The position numbers and the translations under genes were made by a program. The notes below the pieces were generated by a model. The model saw only the letters and a list, made by a program, of their open reading frames with translations, made no database searches and was not told the origin of the DNA. Of a stretch of 64,000 bases of DNA, positions 57,266-64,000 are shown piece by piece. This DNA is from Streptococcus bovimastitidis (lineage in GTDB: Bacteria; Bacillota; Bacilli; Lactobacillales; Streptococcaceae). Each line of letters begins with the position of its first letter. Within the stretch, counting starts at the first letter, position 1. The stretch covers positions 310,001 through 374,000 of the forward strand of contig NZ_LZDD01000002.1 in the NCBI RefSeq assembly GCF_001885095.1, written 5' to 3'.

Positions 57266-58156
57266 TTAGTCTTTACATCTATAGACTTGAATATGACTTG
57301 GCAAGACTGAAACATGTACTGGAAGGTTATCCCCAGGATCTCCATCAACATTTGTCTGCAAACTTGCATTCTTGACCGTTATGGTAGCCTCTTTGATTTT
57401 TCGGTAAGCCAACAAGTCATCATTAGGACTTTCTTTGGAGAATAGCCCAGGCAATGCTTTAAGGGTATCAGTGACAGACTGATCTTTTGTATAGACCAAG
57501 TGTAGGAAGCCGTCGTCAACCTTCGCTTCAGGAGTAAAACGATCCATACCCCCTATAGAATTAGTTAAACCTACTAGTACTAGAGAGCCTTTTACGACTT
57601 CTCGATCTTCTGATGTAATTATATCAAACTCATAGGTTTGATTACCAAGAATTTCTTTCATCCCAGACAAGACATAGGCCATGGGACCTAAGAGAGTCTT
57701 TTCTTTATCGTCAACATTATTAATCGAAGCGGGAATATTACCAATAGCAACAATATTAGTGAAATAGGACTGATTAACCTTACCAATATCCAAAGCCTGA
57801 GTTTGATCTAGTTGTAATTGATCAATAGCCTCTTTAGGATCCAAAGGAATCCCTAAAGCTCTCGCCAAATCGTTGACAGTACCAAGTGGGAAAAAACCAA
57901 ACTTAGGTCGATAGCCTTGTTCTGCAATGCCACTAATTCCCTCATTAACCGTCCCGTCACCACCCATAACAAAGAGACTATCGTAATGATCGTCCGCTGC
58001 TTCTCTGGCAAATTTCTTAGCATCACCAATAGCTTCTGTGTAGCGTCTCTCAACATGTTCAAAGGAAGTCGCCAACTTTTCAACAGCTGCCTTCCCAAAG
58101 CTTTCAGCTTGCTCTCCGCCAGATGCGGGATTAATCACTAACATAACCTTTTTCAT
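57266..58156 (-). CDS. dgkB: diacylglycerol kinase (DgkB-type lipid kinase)
   Basis: 296 residues from the ATG at 58156 (MKKVMLVINPASGG), with GGAAGTGAG upstream. The nucleotide loop MGGDGTVNEG is at about residue 66; further family segments are GFFPLGTVNDLARALGIP and LVGLTNSIGGMDRF. It phosphorylates diacylglycerol released by lipoteichoic acid synthesis, returning it to phospholipids. It is a single-gene unit. Confidence 0.9.
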   Translation of the reverse strand: MKKVMLVINPASGGEQAESFGKAAVEKLATSFEHVERRYTEAIGDAKKFAREAADDHYDSLFVMGGDGTVNEGISGIAEQGYRPKFGFFPLGTVNDLARALGIPLDPKEAIDQLQLDQTQALDIGKVNQSYFTNIVAIGNIPASINNVDDKEKTLLGPMAYVLSGMKEILGNQTYEFDIITSEDREVVKGSLVLVGLTNSIGGMDRFTPEAKVDDGFLHLVYTKDQSVTDTLKALPGLFSKESPNDDLLAYRKIKEATITVKNASLQTNVDGDPGDNLPVHVSVLPSHIQVYRCKD

Positions 58157-58310
58157 AGAGTTCTCACTTCCTTGACTTATTTTCTTACATTTTAACACAA
58201 AGCTCTAAAAGAGGGGGAATTCAACTATAACTATGAAAGAGTTTACAGGTAATTTACCCATACTTTTTGCTTCAATAATCAGGTTCCATAAGACAATTTC
58301 CAGCTGTAAC

Positions 58311-58345
58311 AATAAAAGAGAAGGCAAAAGAAACTTTGCCTTCAC
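58311..58345 (-). terminator. ulaG terminator
   Basis: GAAGGCAAA / TTTGCCTTC stem (58320-58343) with a TCTTTTATT tail on the minus strand. Confidence 0.75.
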
Positions 58346-58381
58346 CTTGAGTATTCCATTTTTAGGAGTTAATGACTGATT

Positions 58382-59473
58382 TTATAATAAAGCTTTGAAT
58401 TGAATATTAGAATCTTCCAAGAAATAATCATCAAATCCACGAGGATGGTGGTATTCAATCTTGTCTTTATCAAGCGGATAAGTGTATTTTCCGCCTACTT
58501 CCCAAATGAAAGGATGAAATTGGTAATCTAGTCTTTCTTTACGCATCTTCCAAAGTTCAATAATTTCACTTGTTGACGCCATAAAGTTAGACCAAATATC
58601 ATAGTGGACAGGAATAATAACTTTGGCACGGAGATTTTCTGCCATTCTTAAAAGGTCCACTGAAGTCATTTTATCTTGGATACCAACTGGGTTTTCACCG
58701 TAATTATTAAGAGCAACGTCAATTGAGAAGTCACGACCATGTTTGGCAAAATAATTTGAGAAGTGCGAATCTGCACCATGGTAAATGGTACCACCAGGTG
58801 TTTCAAAAACATAGTTAACAGCCTTGCGAGCCATTTCGTCATCCGTAACCGCCAAACCAGCTAATTCGCCATCTTGTGCATCAGCACCTTCAACGGGTAA
58901 AGTGACTAAGCAAGTGCGGTCGAAGGATTCCACTGCAGTTACTTTCATATCTTTCAATTCGATACTATCACCTGGTTTAACAATGATAATACGTTCCTCA
59001 GGAACACCCCATTTTTTCCAAATTTCACCACATTCATAAGGTCCAACCAGTTTGACATGTTCCAATTTAGAATTATTAATAATGGCTGCTGCCGTATTGA
59101 TGTCAATATGATCACTATGGAAGTGAGAAACAAAATAATAATCTAACTCATTGATAGCAAAAGGATCAATAACCATCGGTTGCACGCGCAAATTAGGTTG
59201 TAACTTACGAACACCTGCCATATTAGCCATTTGGTGTCCCCGAACCATATCTTTTACTTTTTTTGTAGACTTCCCACGGCTAGACCAAAGGTCCATAACA
59301 ATATTTGCACCTGCAGGAGTTTTTATCCAAATACCACAGTTGCCTAACCACCACATGGAAACATTGTTTTCCGGAACGATTTCTTCTTCAATTTCTTCAT
59401 TGAGCCAAGTTCCCCATTCTGGAAAAGTACTCAATATCCATGACTCACGTGTAATGTCATTAATTTTTGTCAT
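58382..59473 (-). CDS. ulaG: L-ascorbate-6-phosphate lactonase
   Basis: Opens L-ascorbate-6-phosphate to 3-keto-L-gulonate-6-phosphate in the cytoplasm. The 363-residue metallo-beta-lactamase-fold enzyme has HFHSDHID (about residue 116) and a late VIPVHYDIWSNF. The ATG at 59473 (MTKINDITRESWI) has GGAGG 8 bases upstream; the frame is open to 59545 without a ribosome site. It is separated from the other ula genes by the regulator. The gap between 58157 and 58381 holds no other gene. Confidence 0.93.
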   Translation of the reverse strand: MTKINDITRESWILSTFPEWGTWLNEEIEEEIVPENNVSMWWLGNCGIWIKTPAGANIVMDLWSSRGKSTKKVKDMVRGHQMANMAGVRKLQPNLRVQPMVIDPFAINELDYYFVSHFHSDHIDINTAAAIINNSKLEHVKLVGPYECGEIWKKWGVPEERIIIVKPGDSIELKDMKVTAVESFDRTCLVTLPVEGADAQDGELAGLAVTDDEMARKAVNYVFETPGGTIYHGADSHFSNYFAKHGRDFSIDVALNNYGENPVGIQDKMTSVDLLRMAENLRAKVIIPVHYDIWSNFMASTSEIIELWKMRKERLDYQFHPFIWEVGGKYTYPLDKDKIEYHHPRGFDDYFLEDSNIQFKALL

Positions 59474-59647
59474 TAACAATTTCCTCCGATAGATTGATTT
59501 CTTTATCTTAAGTATAGTACGGTAGAGGACAGTAAAAAAGACCAAGTGTCACACATGCTTGTGTTCAAAAGTGGACACATTGGCTATCAAAGACACTAAA
59601 AATCCCCAACAGTTATTCTCGCCATGAGAACCGTTGAGGTCTAACTT

Positions 59648-61309
59648 CTAATGTTTAAGATCATCTAACAATTCTTTATGGAGTAAAGCTTCAATCTCCA
59701 TCTTAAGATTATACTTATCCCTTTCCTCATCTACATATTGACCGATACACTTAGTTAACTGGCTGGAGAAATAAGATTCCCTGCCCACATTTTGCCGCTT
59801 GGACAAGCGGATCAATGACAGGATATGATCATCCCTCAATATAGGATCAACCGTAATGGTCGTAAAAACAGCATCTAACTCCTGGTTGGTCGTAATGATG
59901 ACATCCACATCCAACAAATCCTTAACACTTTCAAACTGTTCTGTCGTGAAGACAGCTAAAATTTGGTGGCTCTTCAAGTATTGACTACACTGTTGTAGGA
60001 CGATTTTTTGAATCGCAATGCCGTCATCAGAAACAATTATAAAACGTGTTTCTTGCCTCTTAACCTGACTGTTCCTGAGTTCCCCACCAAGATGAATGGT
60101 TAAATAAGCAAGATCGTCCGGGGATAATTGAAGCCCCCATGCTTCTTCTAAGATTGAGGCACAGCATTGCGTTTTTTGGTATAAGTTTTGATACTTATCC
60201 TGAATATGCTCAGTCAAAGGATTTATAGAAGAGATCCCGTAGGCCTTACGGTAAATTAAAGCCTTACAGTGCTGGGTTAACTGCTTAATCAATTCATCTT
60301 TATGAGTGAATTCTAGATTAAAGCGATCTTCTAGCGCCGTAATAAAATGCCTTAGAGTCGTTCTCATGTCATCATAATCAGGACTCTCAACATGACTATC
60401 CTTATCTTTACGAAAAGATAGCATCAACATGGCTACTAAACCAACTTCAATCTCATCTAAATGCAGTTTAAAACGCCTATAAAGCTTATCCGCAAGGTCT
60501 TTAGCAATATAGTATTCCTTACGCTTCCAAATTAAGTTAAAGTCCTTTTTTAAGGTCTCAATGACCTGCTGGTCACAAGGCATATTACGATAACTTAAAA
60601 GAATAAATGGAAGGATTTGAATCATAAATTGACTATCTTGACTATTGATGCGTTTCCCCAGTTGCATCTGTGAAACCGGTAGGTAATCATTAAGAAATTG
60701 CAAGAAATCCTTTGAAAAATAAGTCGTTTCAGCTAGATTTTCAGCTAATTTATGATTAAAAAATTCAATAAAGGTTTGATTGCCTCCACGGTAAATGTCA
60801 GATAACATTTTATAGAGGAATTGAATATAACTTAAAGGGTAACATTCAAAATAATAACCTCTGGATTTGGTTGAGTGAAGTTGGATAGAATACTCAAAAG
60901 TGACCAAACTTTCTCTTAATTCGTTTAAGTCATTAAGAATGGTATTGCGGGAAACATCATTGATTTGCATTAACTTTTCAATGGTTACCCTCTCAGTTGA
61001 AATCGCGATAAAAATGGCTGATAAAATCATCCGCTCATCGCTTTTCATGACATAATTATAGTCAGTAACATCCTTTAATAAAAATTGACAGGCCTTCTTT
61101 TGGTCCTTATCTAATAAAATTCCAATTCGAGGTAGCGAAACAATTTGATTAACTGATTCTGGCAAGGCCTCATTAATCTTTTCGAGATGGTAATATACCT
61201 TCCGCCGAGATTGATTCAACTCCTTCGAAATTGCCATCACCGTTTGGGGCTTTTCCAAGCTGATCAAGTAAGACAGCAAATCATAACTTTTTTTATCTAG
61301 TAATAACAT
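59648..61309 (-). CDS. PRD-containing BglG/MtlR-type regulator of the ula cluster
   Basis: 553 residues from the ATG at 61309 (MLLLDKKSYDLLSYL), six bases after GGGGG. N-terminal winged helix (AISKELNQSRRKVYYHLEKI at about 25-44), a second HTH, two PRD domains and an EIIB-like segment (FIIVSDDGIAIQKIVLQ). Unlike GutR in this window it has no clear EIIA-like C-terminal domain, only a basic helical tail. Position between ulaF and ulaG suggests it activates ascorbate genes when PTS phosphorylation is low. Confidence 0.8.
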   Translation of the reverse strand: MLLLDKKSYDLLSYLISLEKPQTVMAISKELNQSRRKVYYHLEKINEALPESVNQIVSLPRIGILLDKDQKKACQFLLKDVTDYNYVMKSDERMILSAIFIAISTERVTIEKLMQINDVSRNTILNDLNELRESLVTFEYSIQLHSTKSRGYYFECYPLSYIQFLYKMLSDIYRGGNQTFIEFFNHKLAENLAETTYFSKDFLQFLNDYLPVSQMQLGKRINSQDSQFMIQILPFILLSYRNMPCDQQVIETLKKDFNLIWKRKEYYIAKDLADKLYRRFKLHLDEIEVGLVAMLMLSFRKDKDSHVESPDYDDMRTTLRHFITALEDRFNLEFTHKDELIKQLTQHCKALIYRKAYGISSINPLTEHIQDKYQNLYQKTQCCASILEEAWGLQLSPDDLAYLTIHLGGELRNSQVKRQETRFIIVSDDGIAIQKIVLQQCSQYLKSHQILAVFTTEQFESVKDLLDVDVIITTNQELDAVFTTITVDPILRDDHILSLIRLSKRQNVGRESYFSSQLTKCIGQYVDEERDKYNLKMEIEALLHKELLDDLKH

Positions 61310-61331
61310 GATCATCCCCCAGTCATTCTTT

Positions 61332-61347
61332 ATGCAAGCGCTTAAAA
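61332..61347. promoter_or_regulatory. cre-like CcpA site downstream of the ula regulator promoter
   Basis: ATGCAAGCGCTTAAAA differs from the cre consensus at one position (CA to AA). It sits just after a TATAAT (61363-61368) on the minus strand, a roadblock position for catabolite repression. Confidence 0.65.
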
Positions 61348-61370
61348 GCAAATCAAAACACCATTATAGC

Positions 61371-61404
61371 AAAAAAGGTTTGAAGAGACTAGGTCTCCCC
61401 AAAC
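61371..61404 (-). terminator. terminator after ulaF
   Basis: GTTTGGGGAGAC and GTCTCTTCAAAC arms with T7 on the minus strand, ending the ulaCDEF operon before the regulator promoter. Confidence 0.8.
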
Positions 61405-61437
61405 AATTTCTAAATCCACCTTTTAAAATTAGGGCTT

Positions 61438-62154
61438 TCAATGTACTTGCCCCTTTTGACCATAATAGGCGTTAGGGCCATGTTTACGACTATAATGTTT
61501 TTCCATAATATAATTTGGTGCAGATTCAACTTTAGGATTGATTTCCTCGGTAAAACGGTCCATTTTAGCCACTTCTTCCAGAACCACAGAATGGTAAACA
61601 GCTTGTTCTGGTGTTTTACCCCAAGAAAAAGGTCCATGATTGCGAACCACAATACCGGGAACAGACATAGGATCTAGTTTGCGTCTAGCAAATTCTTCAA
61701 TAATAACTGCACCTGTCTCTTTTTCATAGGCTTGTTCTACTTCTTCAGCTGTTAATGACCGAGCACAAGGAATAGGACCATAGAAATAGTCGGCATGTGT
61801 GGTTCCATAAAAAGGAATATCACGGCCTGCTTGTGCCCAGCCCACGGCTTCTGTTGAATGTGTATGAACAATACCGCCCACTTCTGGCCAAGCCTTATAT
61901 AATTGGACATGAGTAGGTAGATCAGATGAGGGGTTTAAGTCGCCCTCAAGGACATTTCCATCCAAATCGGTAACCACCATATTTTCTGGTGTCAACTGAT
62001 CATAGTCAACACCTGAAGGCTTGATGACAATCATCCCTAAGTCACGACAAACTTCTGAGACATTGCCCCAAGTAAATTTAACCAAGCCATGTTGTGGCAA
62101 GGATTGATTGGCCAAACAAACGCGTTGGCGCATTTCTTGTAAATTTTTTGCCAT
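61438..62154 (-). CDS. ulaF: L-ribulose-5-phosphate 4-epimerase
   Basis: Makes D-xylulose-5-phosphate, the last step of ascorbate catabolism. The 238-residue class II aldolase-fold protein has the substrate segment KPSGVDYDQLT, metal His in THVQLY and VHTHSTEAVGWA, and GPFSWG. The ATG at 62154 overlaps the ulaE stop (TGATG) with GGGG 8 bases upstream; another ATG 6 bases earlier is possible. It is the last gene of ulaCDEF. Confidence 0.93.
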   Translation of the reverse strand: MAKNLQEMRQRVCLANQSLPQHGLVKFTWGNVSEVCRDLGMIVIKPSGVDYDQLTPENMVVTDLDGNVLEGDLNPSSDLPTHVQLYKAWPEVGGIVHTHSTEAVGWAQAGRDIPFYGTTHADYFYGPIPCARSLTAEEVEQAYEKETGAVIIEEFARRKLDPMSVPGIVVRNHGPFSWGKTPEQAVYHSVVLEEVAKMDRFTEEINPKVESAPNYIMEKHYSRKHGPNAYYGQKGQVH

Positions 62155-63017
62155 CACCATAACCCCGCTTCTTCAATTAGTGGATAGAGGAAGCCTTGCG
62201 CTTCTTGAATAGCCGCTTTGGTTTCCTCTACTGTTTGACAATTTTCAGACCACATCTCAATTAAGAAAGGCCCTTGATAATTGCTTCTTTTAAGAACTGA
62301 AAAGACTTGATTCCAGTCAACACAACCTTTGCCAAAAGGCACATCTCTAAATTGCCCCTTAGAACTTTCCGTTACTGCACAAGTATCTTTTAAATGTAAG
62401 GCCGCTATTGAGCGATGGCCATTATAGAATTCACTCCACAAATCATTATGCCAAGCAGAGACATTGCCAGTATCTGGATAGACAAAAAGGTATGGGGAGT
62501 CAATTTCTTTCTCAACAGCAAGGTACTTTTCAATGGAATTGATAAAAGGGTCATCCATTATCTCAATGGCTAACATGACCTGAGCTTGTTCTGCCCAGTC
62601 GCAAGCTTGACGGAGATTTTTAATAAAACGAGCTCTAGTTGCAGCTGATTTTTCTTCGTAATAAACATCATAGCCTGCTAATTGAATAACCCGAACACCT
62701 AAATCGACTGCCAATTGAATACATTTTTGCATCAATTCTAAGGATTTAGCTTCAATTTCCGCATCAGCTGAACCGAGTGGATAACGACGATGTCCTGAGA
62801 AACAAATACTAGGAATACGAACGTTTGTTTCATAAATAGCTCTCACAAGATCTAGCCGTTGCTCTTTGGTCCATTCCAAGCGTTCTAAGCGCGCATCACT
62901 TTCATCAATAGACATTTCAAGAAAATCAAACCCTAGATCCTTGGCAAAGCGTAAACGTTGCTCCCAAGTCATGTCTTTAGGCGTCGCCTTTTCATAGATT
63001 CCAATAGGTCGCTTCAT
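62154..63017 (-). CDS. ulaE: L-xylulose/3-keto-L-gulonate pathway 3-epimerase UlaE
   Basis: Converts L-xylulose-5-phosphate to L-ribulose-5-phosphate. The 287-residue TIM-barrel epimerase has GIYEKATPKDMTWEQRL, the metal Glu in AIEIMDDPF (about residue 155), YPDTGNVSAW (about 181) and LIEMWSEN (about 251). It overlaps ulaF and follows ulaD by 3 bp. Confidence 0.93.
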   Translation of the reverse strand: MKRPIGIYEKATPKDMTWEQRLRFAKDLGFDFLEMSIDESDARLERLEWTKEQRLDLVRAIYETNVRIPSICFSGHRRYPLGSADAEIEAKSLELMQKCIQLAVDLGVRVIQLAGYDVYYEEKSAATRARFIKNLRQACDWAEQAQVMLAIEIMDDPFINSIEKYLAVEKEIDSPYLFVYPDTGNVSAWHNDLWSEFYNGHRSIAALHLKDTCAVTESSKGQFRDVPFGKGCVDWNQVFSVLKRSNYQGPFLIEMWSENCQTVEETKAAIQEAQGFLYPLIEEAGLW

Positions 63018-63020
63018 GGC

Positions 63021-63686
63021 TTACCCCCAAATACGTTTAATTTCGTCTTTAAAGGCACGCGCTGCAAGGGCTGGATTTTCAGCTTCAGTAATCCCTCGGC
63101 CTGCAATAAAGGTAAAGACATCAAGACCTTTGAAAAGTTTCAAAGTATCCACATCAAGACCGCCTGTAACAGAGACACGGAAGCCCATCTCAATTAATTT
63201 GGCTACTTTGGTCAAATCTTTTTGACCCCAAGTTTCGCCAGCTAAAAGAGCATCTCGAGACTGATGATAAATAGCTTGAGAAATGCCAGCATCTAGCCAT
63301 AGTTGTGCTTGTTCGAAAGTCCAATCACCATAAAGTTCAATTTGGATTTCTCCGCGATTACCACGCACTTCTTTGATAGCTTTTAAAGCTGCTTCCATAG
63401 TTGGAATAGTTGCACAACAGATACATGTCATCCAGTCCGCACCACAAAGAGCATTGTTTTTAGCAACAGTTCCCCCAGCATCGGCACACTTAGTATCGGC
63501 AACAATGATTTTGTCAGGGAATAAACTGCGAAGAACTTCTACTAATTCACTACCGACTTGAAGCAAACAAACAGTACCTGCTTCAATGACGTCAACATCG
63601 TTTCCAACGGAAACAGCAGCTTTAATCGCACCTTGCAAATCAGAATGATCCAAGGCAACCTGTAAATTTGGGATATGTTTTGACAC
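63021..63686 (-). CDS. ulaD: 3-keto-L-gulonate-6-phosphate decarboxylase
   Basis: Decarboxylates 3-keto-L-gulonate-6-phosphate to L-xylulose-5-phosphate. The 221-residue OMP-decarboxylase-fold enzyme has LQVALDHSD at the start, DTKCADAGG (about residue 60; catalytic Asp/Lys) and VTGGLDVDT near the phosphate site. GGAAG precedes the ATG. Confidence 0.94.
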   Translation of the reverse strand: MSKHIPNLQVALDHSDLQGAIKAAVSVGNDVDVIEAGTVCLLQVGSELVEVLRSLFPDKIIVADTKCADAGGTVAKNNALCGADWMTCICCATIPTMEAALKAIKEVRGNRGEIQIELYGDWTFEQAQLWLDAGISQAIYHQSRDALLAGETWGQKDLTKVAKLIEMGFRVSVTGGLDVDTLKLFKGLDVFTFIAGRGITEAENPALAARAFKDEIKRIWG

Positions 63687-63736
63687 TTTTCTTCCTCTTT
63701 CTATCTATTCGTTTTTTACTTCATCAATCACTTATT

Positions 63737-64000
63737 TTATGACTCTAAATCAAAACCTTCCAAATAAGGACTGTCTTTTGACTCTTCCACCATAGCCAAA
63801 ACTTCTGCTTCTGATTGACAAGCTAAGAGTCGTTTTATGGAATCCTTCATGTCAAAGAGGGCAATAATTTGCGGAATCGCAACTGTGGCATGAATAGCTG
63901 AGCTTGTTGCTGCTAAAGCCACTAGAACTTGCACTTCTTTACCATCTGAAAAGGTTACTGGAGATTGTAGTGTAACCAGTGAGAAGGCATCACGGACTAC
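63737..64000 (-). CDS. ulaC: ascorbate PTS EIIA component, 5' end beyond the window
   Basis: The final 87 codons of a gene that begins beyond the window edge. The readable part (VRDAFSLVTLQSPVTFSDG, VQVLVALAATSSAIH, then MKDSIKRLLACQSEAEV) matches the C-terminal half of mannitol/ascorbate-type EIIA; the His in SSAIHATVAIP belongs to this family segment. The partner transporter genes ulaA and ulaB should lie upstream, outside the window. Confidence 0.88.
   Translation of the reverse strand, partial: VVRDAFSLVTLQSPVTFSDGKEVQVLVALAATSSAIHATVAIPQIIALFDMKDSIKRLLACQSEAEVLAMVEESKDSPYLEGFDLES

Overview
The window looks like the chromosome of a pyogenic-group Streptococcus. It is AT-rich and holds streptococcal housekeeping genes (rnpA-yidC-jag, gltX, radA-dut, polA, pgi, tgt, perR). 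It also carries the fasBCA/fasX virulence-regulator locus in the gltX-to-rnpA interval. A sorbitol PTS operon, an ascorbate (ula) operon and dapH/dapL lysine genes suggest a relative of S. uberis, S. parauberis or S. iniae rather than S. pyogenes. The species is inferred from gene content only.

Layout. 1-4.6 kb: an ABC exporter, a START-like protein and jag-yidC-rnpA. 4.6-17.6 kb: a greatly enlarged fas locus. 17.7-22.7 kb: gltX, an AIM24-like gene, carbonic anhydrase, radA and dut. 22.7-27.6 kb: three small paralogous membrane proteins, a ybaN-like gene, two flavin reductases and a formate/nitrite channel. 27.6-36.5 kb: a MarR-controlled heterodimeric ABC exporter, gpsA-galU, rhomboid, 5-FCL and a frameshifted MATE pump. 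36.6-45.3 kb: dapH-dapL, the sorbitol operon (srlD-gutR-gutM-srlAEB) and pgi. 45.4-59 kb: SRP RNA, tadA, an MBL protein, a CHY zinc-finger gene with bioY, tgt, a DUF975-like gene, perR, a CoA-binding gene, polA, opuA and dgkB. 58.4-64 kb: ulaG, a PRD regulator and ulaFED with a truncated ulaC.

The most interesting system is the fas locus. One LytTR response regulator (FasA) is preceded by eight HPK10-type sensor kinase genes in four adjacent pairs. In every pair one protein keeps the phospho-accepting His but has lost the N and G boxes that bind ATP. The other keeps intact N and G boxes but has Asp, Glu, Asn or Lys where the His should be. Each pair therefore looks like one kinase split over two genes and able to work only in trans as a heterodimer. 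Three pairs are clearly tandem copies of one unit, two of which carry the same promoter. Downstream lie two divergent copies of the FasX regulatory RNA. Each has its own terminator and its own pair of direct repeats 21 bp apart at exactly the same distance from the -10, which are probable FasA operators. An ISL3-family remnant lies between the two copies.

Other points of note: two promoter/start arrangements that suggest leaderless mRNAs (a START-like gene and polA), a terminator-like hairpin in the opuA leader, a MarR operator inside its own promoter, cre-like sites at the ula regulator and sorbitol promoters, and a flavin reductase fused to a PAS-like domain beside a formate/nitrite channel.
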